Source: Paenibacillus tyrphae | GTDB lineage: Bacteria; Bacillota; Bacilli; Paenibacillales; NBRC-103111 | Direction: 5' to 3' | Assembly (NCBI RefSeq): GCF_027925525.1 | Contig: NZ_BSDJ01000031.1 | Location: 1-64,000 of the forward strand | Length of the DNA stretch: 64,000 nt | Shown here: piece by piece, positions 57,470 through 64,000 of the stretch | Position numbering within the stretch: the stretch's first letter is position 1 | Layout of the letters: the number at the start of each line of letters is the position of its first letter | Program-made: the position numbers and the translations under genes | Notes under the pieces: generated by a model | What the model saw: the letters and a program-made list of their open reading frames with translations, nothing else | Told to the model about the DNA's origin: nothing | Database searches by the model: none

Positions 57470-58642
57470 TTATACGCTCTTTTTTTCGATCAATTGAAAA
57501 GTATCGTTCTTACAGCGGGGACACCCTTGATTTTTGAGCTGCTCGATCGTAGGCACATCGCTTTGGAAGCCAACGTAAACCGCCTCCCCGCACTGCTGGC
57601 AGCGGTAAGTGCGCAGCGTCCGCTTGACTTCACCCGTGTACAGCGCATCTTCGAAAGCGCCGGCGTATTCGGAACGCGTCTGCTCCGTTGTCTTCAGCAC
57701 GATCATTTGGCTCCGATTCGCGATCATTTCCGCACCTTCGTACTCGTTAAAGCGCGGGAACGTGGCGCTGACCATGAGCCCCATCCGCACAAACTCCCGC
57801 TGCATCGCCAGCATGAACTCCGGAGACTTATGGGCGAAAGACAAGAAGATCGGCGCCCCTTTCCTCTTTTTCAAGCCGCTGATGCCGCGGGAAAGGAACA
57901 GTGTCATGCCCTGCAGCGTATAAGGCGGATCGGTGAAGAAGCAGTCGTATTGTCCCTGCCATTCCTCGGCCAGCGGCAGCCGCAAATCCCAGCGGCGGCA
58001 TTGGATAGGCAGCCCCTCCCTTGCTGCAGTCTCGCCGATATAGCCCAGGAACCGCTCGTCGATATCGACAACGTCGATCCTCGTTCTCGAATGCGTTCCC
58101 TCCGCCTCCGGGAAGAGCGTCCGGAGTAAAAAGCCTAGCGACACGCTGACCAGATCGTCGTCGCCAATGCAGAGCACGCGCTTTCCGATCAACGCCTGCT
58201 GCTTCAAGCACAGGACGGCGCGCCGCAGACTTGTCTCCGCAGTGCATTTCGATTGATCGATCCGGACGTCCACCTGCGGCCGCAAGCGAAAAATTTCCTG
58301 TAGCTCGCTCAGCACGCCGGCCAGATCGGACTTCCAGTCCGCATCGCTTGCCGTCAATTTCAGGTACAGGCTCTTGTTTATTCCGCCGTACCCCAGCTCT
58401 TGCTCAATCCACGCCGTTCCCGCCCTGCTGCAGCGCGTCCCGTTCTCTTGCATCAGCGCGCCCGCTTTGACGAGCTCTTTCTTGATAGCCGCGGCTACGG
58501 GAACGGGCAGCAGCGTCTTGCGCGCCAGCTCCTTGGTCGAGATGCCCGGGCTGAAATAACATTCCAGCAAAAGCTGCTCGATGACGGCGGAACCTTCTTC
58601 CAAACGGACATTCGCGCTGATTTCATCCAAATAATTTTTCAT
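57470..58642 (-). CDS. Branched-chain polyamine synthase (BpsA-like) with C-terminal zinc ribbon
   Basis: A 390-residue aminopropyltransferase-type protein. An N-terminal winged-helix-like part (residues 1-90) precedes the catalytic domain with VLCIGDDDLVSVSLG (160-170) and FFTDPPYT (235-242), the signatures of N4-bis(aminopropyl)spermidine synthase BpsA from thermophilic archaea and bacteria. A zinc ribbon follows (C348-x2-C351 and C374-x2-C377). The enzyme would transfer aminopropyl groups from decarboxylated SAM onto spermidine. The ATG at 58642 lies just past the MutS2-like stop with GGAGG ten bases upstream. Branched polyamines are unusual in mesophiles. Confidence 0.82.
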   Translation of the reverse strand: MKNYLDEISANVRLEEGSAVIEQLLLECYFSPGISTKELARKTLLPVPVAAAIKKELVKAGALMQENGTRCSRAGTAWIEQELGYGGINKSLYLKLTASDADWKSDLAGVLSELQEIFRLRPQVDVRIDQSKCTAETSLRRAVLCLKQQALIGKRVLCIGDDDLVSVSLGFLLRTLFPEAEGTHSRTRIDVVDIDERFLGYIGETAAREGLPIQCRRWDLRLPLAEEWQGQYDCFFTDPPYTLQGMTLFLSRGISGLKKRKGAPIFLSFAHKSPEFMLAMQREFVRMGLMVSATFPRFNEYEGAEMIANRSQMIVLKTTEQTRSEYAGAFEDALYTGEVKRTLRTYRCQQCGEAVYVGFQSDVPTIEQLKNQGCPRCKNDTFQLIEKKSV

Positions 58643-58647
58643 TTCGA

Positions 58648-60630
58648 TCACTCCTCCGATTTGGTCTCGATAGTAACGCCCGGTGTGTGCTTGCGGCCCA
58701 TCAACTTGCGTTTTTTGCGATTCTCTTTCGTCTCGAACACGATGTCCAGATCGTAATTGTCCGGGTACAGCTCCTTGCTCTCGATGTGAAGCTTCAGCCG
58801 CTTTTGGTTGATTTTGAACTTCTGGTTCTGGATCATCACCCCGACATTGCCCCGGGCATCCTCAGTTTCAAACACAATGCCAGTACGGCCCAAATAAGCG
58901 ATATACACGCAATCGCCGAGCTGGAAAATTCCGGGTCCCTCCTCAGGAATCGGCTGAGCGGTGTCCTCCGGCTCCTTCTCCGAATGTGGCAGAGGCTCAG
59001 GCTCCGTTGTCGTTTCTTCCTGCAGGTCCGTGTTCGCCCCAGAGGCTTCGTTCGGCTCCGACTCAGACCCGGCGGCCTGTGTCCCCTGCGGCAAGCTTTC
59101 CGGCAAGCCGCGCGCGGTAATTTCGCGGGACCGCTCAATAAGGCCGGCAGGCAGCCCCAGCTTCAACGCGATCAGGAAGGCGTAGCTCTGGCCCGCTTCC
59201 CCGATCCGCAGCCGGTACAGCGGCTGAAGCGTGTCCGTATCGAACTCCATGCGGGCATTCTCGAACCCCGGCGTCACGTCGGCGAAATTTTTGATTTCCG
59301 TAAAATGGGTCGTCGCCACAACGGTCGCTCCTCTTCGGTGCAGTTCTTCCAGAATGGCCACCGACAAGCCGACGCCTTCCCCCGGATCGGTCCCGGAAGC
59401 CATTTCATCGATCAGAATGAGCGTCGAGCGGTCGGCAAATTGCAGCATCTCATTGACGTTCCGAATATGCGCGGAGAAGGTGCTGAGCGCATGCTCGATG
59501 CTTTGTCCGTCCCCGATATCGACGGCGAGATGGTTGAATACGGAAAGCAGGCTTCCTTCCCGAGCCGGAATCAATAAGCCCGACTGCGCCATGACGGTCA
59601 GCAGACCGACCGTTTTCAGCGTTAGGGTTTTGCCTCCGGTATTCGGTCCCGTAATAATCAGCGACTTATACCGCCGTCCTATGACGAAGTTCAACGGAAC
59701 CATCGGCCGGTTCAACAGCGGATGCTTCGCTTCGCGCAGGTCAATGATCCCTTGGTCGTTCAGCTCCACATTGAAGCCTCCGATAGCCAGAGCGTATTTG
59801 GCCTTGGCAAATATGAAATCGTAGGTGCCCACCGCCTCAATGTTCGTCAGAAGCTGTTGATCGCAGCTTTCCGCCAGTGCGGTCAAATCGCTCAATACTT
59901 TCAGCTCCTCCCGCGCTTCCTCCGCTTTCAGCCCCGTAAGCTCGAATTGAATCGTCATGACCTCGGCAGGCTCGATATAGACCGTTTGGCCGCTTGCCGA
60001 CTCGTCGAGCACCGTTCCCTTCACCAGCTTGCGGTGCTCTTTCTTGACCGGCAACACATACCGTCCGTTGCGCGTGCTGAGGACATGCTCCTGCAAAATG
60101 GAGCGGTGGCGGCTCATCAACGAGTCCAGCTTGCTCTTCAGACGCTCCTCGAATACGGCCAGCCGCTTGCGGACTTTCATGAGTTCCTTGCTGGCGGAGT
60201 CGTGAACCTGCCCGTGACGGATACACCGTTCGATCTCCGATTTCAGCGCATCCATCGAATACATGGAAGCTGCGTAAGAGCTAATGTGAGGGGCTATCCC
60301 GCTTTTCGCGGCCATATACCTCATGAGCTGCGCGCAGCTGGTCAGAAATTGGTGCATGTGCATGAAGTCCTTCTCACTGAACACGTAACCCGTTCCCAGC
60401 AGGTCCAAAATATTTTCCATGCCTTCCAGCGAAGGAATCGGAACGCTGGCGCCGTGCTGGAGCAAGGACTTCGCTTCCGCCGTCTCGTCCAGCTTCGCCC
60501 GTACGACGGACTTCGCCGTTATCGGAAGCAGCTCGTCAATCTGCCGCTTGCCCAGATACGATACGGCATATTCCGCCAAGGCTTCTTTGATTTTGCCGTA
60601 TTCCAATCGTTGCAATGCTTTTTCATTCAT
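58648..60630 (-). CDS. MutS2-like ATPase lacking the Smr nuclease domain
   Basis: A 660-residue protein with the MutS2 core. The helical clamp region (1-310) is followed by Walker A ITGPNTGGKT (326-335), the signature STFSAH (383-388), Walker B LILIDEM (404-410), and THFTEIK. A KOW-like segment lies near 575-620 (QLGDCVYIAYLGRTGIVFE). It ends after about 40 further basic residues, where B. subtilis MutS2 (about 785 residues) has its Smr domain. B. subtilis MutS2 is reported to act on collided ribosomes. The acidic, low-complexity linker at 520-572 is unusual. AAGGAGAG precedes the ATG. It is first in a five-gene operon behind an attenuator. Confidence 0.88.
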   Translation of the reverse strand: MNEKALQRLEYGKIKEALAEYAVSYLGKRQIDELLPITAKSVVRAKLDETAEAKSLLQHGASVPIPSLEGMENILDLLGTGYVFSEKDFMHMHQFLTSCAQLMRYMAAKSGIAPHISSYAASMYSMDALKSEIERCIRHGQVHDSASKELMKVRKRLAVFEERLKSKLDSLMSRHRSILQEHVLSTRNGRYVLPVKKEHRKLVKGTVLDESASGQTVYIEPAEVMTIQFELTGLKAEEAREELKVLSDLTALAESCDQQLLTNIEAVGTYDFIFAKAKYALAIGGFNVELNDQGIIDLREAKHPLLNRPMVPLNFVIGRRYKSLIITGPNTGGKTLTLKTVGLLTVMAQSGLLIPAREGSLLSVFNHLAVDIGDGQSIEHALSTFSAHIRNVNEMLQFADRSTLILIDEMASGTDPGEGVGLSVAILEELHRRGATVVATTHFTEIKNFADVTPGFENARMEFDTDTLQPLYRLRIGEAGQSYAFLIALKLGLPAGLIERSREITARGLPESLPQGTQAAGSESEPNEASGANTDLQEETTTEPEPLPHSEKEPEDTAQPIPEEGPGIFQLGDCVYIAYLGRTGIVFETEDARGNVGVMIQNQKFKINQKRLKLHIESKELYPDNYDLDIVFETKENRKKRKLMGRKHTPGVTIETKSEE

Positions 60631-60655
60631 GGGTGATCTCTCCTTGTAAGAAAAT

Positions 60656-60699
60656 AAAAAAAGGGCAGAGAATGAACGTACGTCATTCTCTGCCCTTTT
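60656..60699 (-). terminator. Attenuator terminator just before the MutS2-like gene
   Basis: On the minus strand AAAGGGCAGAGAATGA and TCATTCTCTGCCCTT are perfectly complementary over 15 bases and are followed by seven T. The T run ends only about ten bases before the AAGGAGAG of the first gene, so unless it is disrupted, transcription of the whole operon would stop here. Confidence 0.88.
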
Positions 60700-60704
60700 G
60701 TGAC

Positions 60705-60785
60705 CATGCCTAATTAAAAGCGCCCGATAAAACAGAAAATCCGCGCTGAACTCAGCACGGATGATAGGCGCAATGAATAGGCATG
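60705..60785 (-). promoter_or_regulatory. Nested stem in the operon leader
   Basis: Three concentric paired segments are visible: CATGCCTA with TAGGCATG, GCGCC with GGCGC, and ATCCGTGCTGA with TCAGCGCGGAT around a short loop. The element sits directly upstream of the attenuator terminator. Confidence 0.65.
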
Positions 60786-60812
60786 TACCTATGGCATTGT
60801 ATGATATCCGTT

Positions 60813-60928
60813 GTTCTTAACTAATTCCAAGGTAACCGTAAACCCATGAAAAAATAAACCTTGCTTAACAGCAAAATTTGCCCATGAATTTCCAGAAACC
60901 TCATTATGGAATTTGATTAGTTAAGAAC
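60813..60928 (-). promoter_or_regulatory. Long-range complementary segments around the leader ORF end
   Basis: In the transcript GUUCUUAACUAAU...AUUCC (60908-60928) is complementary to GGAAUUAGUUAAGAAC (60813-60828), with a three-base bulge. The first segment contains the last codons and stop of the leader ORF, so a ribosome on that ORF would decide whether the stem forms. Confidence 0.7.
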
Positions 60929-60940
60929 GACCACCGACAT
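60917..60940 (-). CDS. Seven-residue leader peptide of the MutS2-like operon
   Basis: The frame MSVVVLN with stop TAA starts at an ATG six bases after AAGGAGAG, the same ribosome binding sequence as that of the MutS2-like gene. It lies about 25 bases after the predicted transcription start. The length and position match leader peptides of drug-inducible attenuators. Confidence 0.65.
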   Translation of the reverse strand: MSVVVLN

Positions 60941-60971
60941 CAAAATCTCTCCTTAGGTAACAATTATTTCT

Positions 60972-61001
60972 ACTGTACCTTACTTCCCTAGTGAATGTCA
61001 A
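60972..61001 (-). promoter_or_regulatory. Promoter of the MutS2-like operon
   Basis: On the minus strand TTGACA, 18 bases and TACAGT. Transcription would start near 60965, giving a leader of about 335 bases. Confidence 0.75.
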
Positions 61002-61068
61002 GTGCTGTAAAATTTCGCTGCTCGTTTTGGTGGATTCAAGCCGGTTGATGCCAGCCGTACCTCAACCG

Positions 61069-62784
61069 TCATGCCCCGAACTGTGCCCGGTGCAAGCGGC
61101 TGTATGCGCCCTCCGCAGCAAGCAGCTGCTCGTGATTGCCCTGCTCGGCAATGCCTTGGTCCGCGACCACCACGATCCGGTCGGCGTTCTTTATCGTCGC
61201 CAGCCGATGGGCAATAATCAGCGTCGTCCGGCCTTCCGACAGCTCGGCCAGCGCCTGCTGAATCGCCGCCTCCGTCTCCGTATCGAGCGCCGATGTCGCT
61301 TCGTCAAGTATGAGGATCGGCGGATTTTTCAGGAACATGCGGGCAATCGAGAGCCGCTGCTTTTGCCCGCCGGACAGCTTCACCCCGCGCTCGCCGATCA
61401 GTGTATCGAGCCCCTCGGGCTGGGACAAGATCAACTCTTCCAGCTGCGCCCGGCGCGCGGCCTCCCAGATTTGCTCATCCGTCGCTCCCAACTTGCCGTA
61501 CGCAATATTTTCGCGGATCGTCCCATCAAACAGGAACACGTCCTGCTGCACGATACCGATGTGCGAGCGCAGCGATTGCAGCATCATCTGCCGGATGTCG
61601 ATGCCGTCTATCGTGATGCTTCCTTCGTCGACCTCGTAGAACCGTGGCAGGAGGCTGCACAAGGTTGTCTTGCCCGCGCCGGACGGGCCGACAAGCGCTA
61701 CGGTTTCCCCCGCTCGCACGTTGAGATGAACGTCCTGCAGCACCTTCTCCTTGTTCTCGTAGCCGAACTTCACGCCGCTGAAACGGATATTCCCCTTCAG
61801 ATGCTCGACCTGGCGCGCATCCGGCGCATCGTCTACATCCGGGGCGGTCTCCAGCAGCTCAAGATACCGTTTGAAGCCCGCAATGCCTTTCGGATACGTC
61901 TCGATCACCGAGTTGATCTTCTGAATCGGCCCGAGGAAGACGTTGGACAGCATGACGAAAGCGATGAACTCCCCGTACGTCATTTTTTGCTGGATCACAA
62001 ACCAAGTGCCGCAGACGAGTACGAACAACGAAACGAGCTTCATCAAAATATAGCTCAGCGACGAATTCCACGCCATGATCCGGTAGGTCAGCAGCTTGGT
62101 CATCCGAAACCGGATGTTGTTCTCCGCGAAGCGGGCGATTTCATGCTTCTCGTTGGAAAACGCCTGCACGACGCGAATGCCGCTGATATTGTTTTCGACC
62201 CTGGCATTGTAGTCCGCGATGTCGGCGAACATGCGCTTGAAGGCGCGCGACATTTTTTGGCTGAAATACAGGGACAAGTAAATCATCAGCGGGATGATAA
62301 TAAAAGTCAGCACCGCGAGCTGCCAGTTGATGTTCAGCATAATTCCGAAGGCTCCGGCCAGCGTCATGACGGCAATGAACAAGTCTTCGGGGCCATGGTG
62401 GGCGATCTCCCCGATGTCCATCAAGTCGTTGGTCATCCGGGAGACGAGATGCCCGGTCTTGTTGTTGTCGAAGAAGCGGAACGACAGCTTCTGCACATGA
62501 TCGAACAGCTTCTTACGCATATCCGTTTCGATGTTGATGCCCAGCATGTGCCCCCAATACGTAACCACGTAGTGCAGCGCAGCGCTGACCGCATAAATGC
62601 CGAGCAAGCCGACGCAGCCCCACAAAATCCACTCCCATTTTCCGCTTGGCAGCAGATCGTCCACCACCCGGTTGACGGCGATCGGAAAAGCCAGCTCCAG
62701 CAGCGCCGCGATAATTGCGCAGGAGAAGTCCAGCAGAAATAGCCCTTTATATGGTTGATAATAAGCAAAAAAACGGCGGAGCAT
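61069..62784 (-). CDS. ABC exporter, fused permease and ATPase
   Basis: A 571-residue half-transporter: six transmembrane helices (residues about 10-300) and an ATPase domain with Walker A GPSGAGKTT, the Q loop, signature LSGGQKQR, Walker B ILILDEATSALD and the His switch IAHRLAT. It works as a homodimer or with another half. The ATG at 62784 has GAGAGAGGG upstream. A symmetrical Fur-type box lies 40-60 bases upstream, and a siderophore-binding protein gene is divergent, so export of a siderophore is a reasonable guess. Stop at 61069 converges with no plus-strand gene. Confidence 0.88.
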   Translation of the reverse strand: MLRRFFAYYQPYKGLFLLDFSCAIIAALLELAFPIAVNRVVDDLLPSGKWEWILWGCVGLLGIYAVSAALHYVVTYWGHMLGINIETDMRKKLFDHVQKLSFRFFDNNKTGHLVSRMTNDLMDIGEIAHHGPEDLFIAVMTLAGAFGIMLNINWQLAVLTFIIIPLMIYLSLYFSQKMSRAFKRMFADIADYNARVENNISGIRVVQAFSNEKHEIARFAENNIRFRMTKLLTYRIMAWNSSLSYILMKLVSLFVLVCGTWFVIQQKMTYGEFIAFVMLSNVFLGPIQKINSVIETYPKGIAGFKRYLELLETAPDVDDAPDARQVEHLKGNIRFSGVKFGYENKEKVLQDVHLNVRAGETVALVGPSGAGKTTLCSLLPRFYEVDEGSITIDGIDIRQMMLQSLRSHIGIVQQDVFLFDGTIRENIAYGKLGATDEQIWEAARRAQLEELILSQPEGLDTLIGERGVKLSGGQKQRLSIARMFLKNPPILILDEATSALDTETEAAIQQALAELSEGRTTLIIAHRLATIKNADRIVVVADQGIAEQGNHEQLLAAEGAYSRLHRAQFGA

Positions 62785-62826
62785 AGGCAACCCTCTCTCT
62801 CTATCGATACTTTTTTCGTCGGGACA

Positions 62827-62845
62827 AATGAGATTGATTCTCATT
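62827..62845. promoter_or_regulatory. Fur box of the ABC exporter
   Basis: AATGAGATTGATTCTCATT has perfect seven-base arms (AATGAGA/TCTCATT) and fits the ATGAnAATnATTnTCAT class of Fur sites. It lies 43 bases upstream of the exporter start. Confidence 0.75.
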
Positions 62846-62881
62846 ACCACACCTCATTGTAGGCGGCTTACCTAGAGATGG

Positions 62882-62976
62882 CAATGGACAAACGCGACGT
62901 TTTTTTTGTACAAATTGAAAGGGGTTGGCCGAAGTTTTTGTACAAAATGAAGCGGCCGTTTTTCGTTTGTCCATTG
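62882..62976. repeat. Paired inverted and direct repeats in the iron-regulated divergent region
   Basis: CAATGGACAAACG (62882-62894) and CGTTTGTCCATTG (62964-62976) are a perfect 13-bp inverted repeat 69 bases apart. Inside are two direct repeats, TTTTTGTACAAATTGAA (62903-62919) and TTTTTGTACAAAATGAA (62935-62951), offset by 32 bases, about three helical turns. This looks like binding sites for an activator, for instance an AraC-type siderophore regulator. Confidence 0.65.
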
Positions 62977-63002
62977 AGTGCCGAACAGGTTCCTTATATG
63001 AT
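62974..63002 (+). promoter_or_regulatory. Promoter of the siderophore-binding protein
   Basis: TTGAGT, 17 bases, TATGAT. A strong Fur box begins 11 bases downstream, and the repeats described at 62882-62976 lie just upstream, where an activator would sit. Confidence 0.65.
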
Positions 63003-63013
63003 GGTCTCTGAAC

Positions 63014-63032
63014 GATAATGAGAATCATTATC
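63014..63032. promoter_or_regulatory. Fur box of the siderophore-binding protein gene
   Basis: GATAATGAGAATCATTATC matches the classic Fur consensus GATAATGATAATCATTATC at 18 of 19 positions and overlaps the predicted transcription start. Confidence 0.9.
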
Positions 63033-63068
63033 TATCACTATTACACCCTGTCGAAGGAAGGTAAGCTC

Positions 63069-64000
63069 ATGAAAGCGGCAAGAAAAGTCATTCATCTGTT
63101 CGTCATCATGTTTAGCTTAGGATCACTGCTGGTTATGGCGGCATGCGGCGCACCAACCGCAGCTCCTCCCGCTTCGGCCGGGCAAACCGCAGACTCGGCC
63201 GAAGCCAAAGCGCCCGCTACACGCAAGTACACAGATTACAAAGGCAACGAAGTGCAAATTCCCGTGCAACCGCAACGCGTTATTTTTGCGGGAGAGACAT
63301 TCGGCGATTTGCTGGTTCTTGGAGTCGACGCCGTCGGTGCACAGTTGTCTTCGATCAAAGATCACGTCTTCGAAAACCGGGTGAAGCCTATCGCAGATGT
63401 CGGCTTCCCGATCAATCTGGAAAAGGTGCTGGAGCTGAAGCCTGATTTGATTCTTGTGGCCAGCACCGACGCGAAGCAATACGAGCAGCTTTCCAAAGTC
63501 GCTCCTACCGTCATGTTCGATACGTTCGCCCCGCTGGACGAGCGTATTGCGCTGCTGGGGGATTTGCTCGGAAAGCAGCAGCAGGCCAAGCAGTGGCTTG
63601 CCGATTTCAACGCCAAGGCGGAGGCCATGTGGAAGCAGCTCCGGGCGGACGGCATGAAAGACGGAGAAACCGCCTCGGTGTTTACGTATTATCCCGGCGA
63701 CCGGCTGTTTGTCATGGCGCGCGCCGGGCTTCCGCAAATGCTGTATCATCCAAACGGCTTCAAGCCTACCCCGATGATTCAGGAAATGCTGAACGGCAGC
63801 CAAGGGTTCAAGCATATCTCGCCGGAGCTTCTGCCGCAGTACGCCGGAGACCGGATTTTCATTCTCATTCCGGCCGCAGGTCTGGAAGACGCACGCAAAT
63901 CGACAGACGAATTGATGAAAAGCCGCATTTGGCTCGATCTGCCTGCCGTCAAGAACGGCCGCGTCTACTCGATCGATATTTCAAAATCCGACAGCGACGC
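63069..64000 (+). CDS. Siderophore ABC transporter substrate-binding lipoprotein, partial
   Basis: The frame is open to the window end (310 codons). A lipoprotein signal ends in VMAACGAP. The mature part follows the FhuD/FeuA/YfiY class: YTDYKGNEVQIPVQPQRVIFAGETFGDLLVLGVDAVGA, the strand-turn ADVGFPINLEKVLELKPDLILVAS, and HPNGFKPTPMIQEML. It binds a ferric siderophore outside the cell and hands it to a permease, which should lie beyond the window. GGAAGG precedes the ATG. Iron repression is expected from the Fur box 37 bases upstream. Confidence 0.9.
   Translation, partial: MKAARKVIHLFVIMFSLGSLLVMAACGAPTAAPPASAGQTADSAEAKAPATRKYTDYKGNEVQIPVQPQRVIFAGETFGDLLVLGVDAVGAQLSSIKDHVFENRVKPIADVGFPINLEKVLELKPDLILVASTDAKQYEQLSKVAPTVMFDTFAPLDERIALLGDLLGKQQQAKQWLADFNAKAEAMWKQLRADGMKDGETASVFTYYPGDRLFVMARAGLPQMLYHPNGFKPTPMIQEMLNGSQGFKHISPELLPQYAGDRIFILIPAAGLEDARKSTDELMKSRIWLDLPAVKNGRVYSIDISKSDSD

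Noticed and set aside
60991..62742. 583-codon open frame on the plus strand
   Set aside because: It is antisense to the ABC exporter, whose motifs are unmistakable. The plus-strand translation is His/Arg/Gln-rich without any domain and has no ribosome binding site.

Overview
The window reads like the chromosome of a spore-forming Paenibacillaceae bacterium (Paenibacillus or a close relative). The signs are a GerA-type germinant-receptor operon, an exosporium-type collagen-like protein, AcuA, strong AGGAGG-type ribosome binding sites, frequent TTG/GTG starts, and many secreted proteins and carbohydrate-active enzymes. I see no rRNA, tRNA or CRISPR array. The gene content is mainly accessory: regulators, envelope proteins, transporters and small enzymes.

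Layout. 1-4.9 kb: a decayed gene, a membrane protein, a secreted trefoil-like protein, acuA, an unusual prolyl-hydroxylase/OsmC fusion and a collagen-like spore-surface protein. 5-9.6 kb: a minus-strand cluster (polysaccharide deacetylase, SGNH esterase, MBOAT acyltransferase, DHHW protein, DUF4358 lipoprotein) that looks like a cell-surface polysaccharide O-acylation module. 9.7-15.4 kb: a two-component system, a RodA-like protein, and a TauE/DUF1634 pair divergent from an Lrp regulator. 15.4-19.5 kb: a germinant-receptor operon in the order A-C-B plus a tiny D-like subunit. 19.6-31.8 kb: alkaline phosphatase, YoaT, a methyltransferase behind a terminator-like leader, VOC proteins, ArsR and TetR units, a secreted metalloprotease, and an ArsR-rhodanese/MFS operon. 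32-38.9 kb: a GH85 endo-beta-N-acetylglucosaminidase, an ArsR/MFS unit, an SDR and a secreted SH3-like repeat protein. 39-43 kb: a DinB protein, a broken TnpB-only IS element inserted next to a gene fragment, and a second SH3-like repeat protein. 43-53 kb: an SDR/MarR pair, a GC-rich TIM-barrel protein, a SWIM/SNF2 helicase with a kinase-like protein, and a FusB-type EF-G-binding protein behind a leader peptide. 53-55.6 kb: YdeI-like, DinB and WYL genes. 55.6-61 kb: a five-gene operon. 61-64 kb: a Fur-controlled ABC exporter divergent from a siderophore-binding lipoprotein, cut by the window end.

The most interesting locus is the 55.6-61.0 kb operon: a MutS2-like ATPase lacking the Smr domain, a branched-polyamine synthase (BpsA-like), a GNAT, an FkbH-like HAD protein and an acyl carrier protein. 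All five are tightly packed behind one promoter. The roughly 330-nt leader carries a seven-codon leader ORF with a strong Shine-Dalgarno sequence, long complementary segments, and a strong intrinsic terminator just before the first gene. That is the layout of ribosome-mediated transcription attenuation, as used by antibiotic-responsive genes. A second, independent leader-peptide arrangement precedes the FusB-type gene at 51.4-51.6 kb, where the main Shine-Dalgarno lies inside a hairpin. Both systems point to genes that sense translation stress. A third regulatory find is a pair of near-identical 30-bp inverted repeats, one upstream of each of the two DinB paralogues 15 kb apart, one of them next to a WYL regulator.
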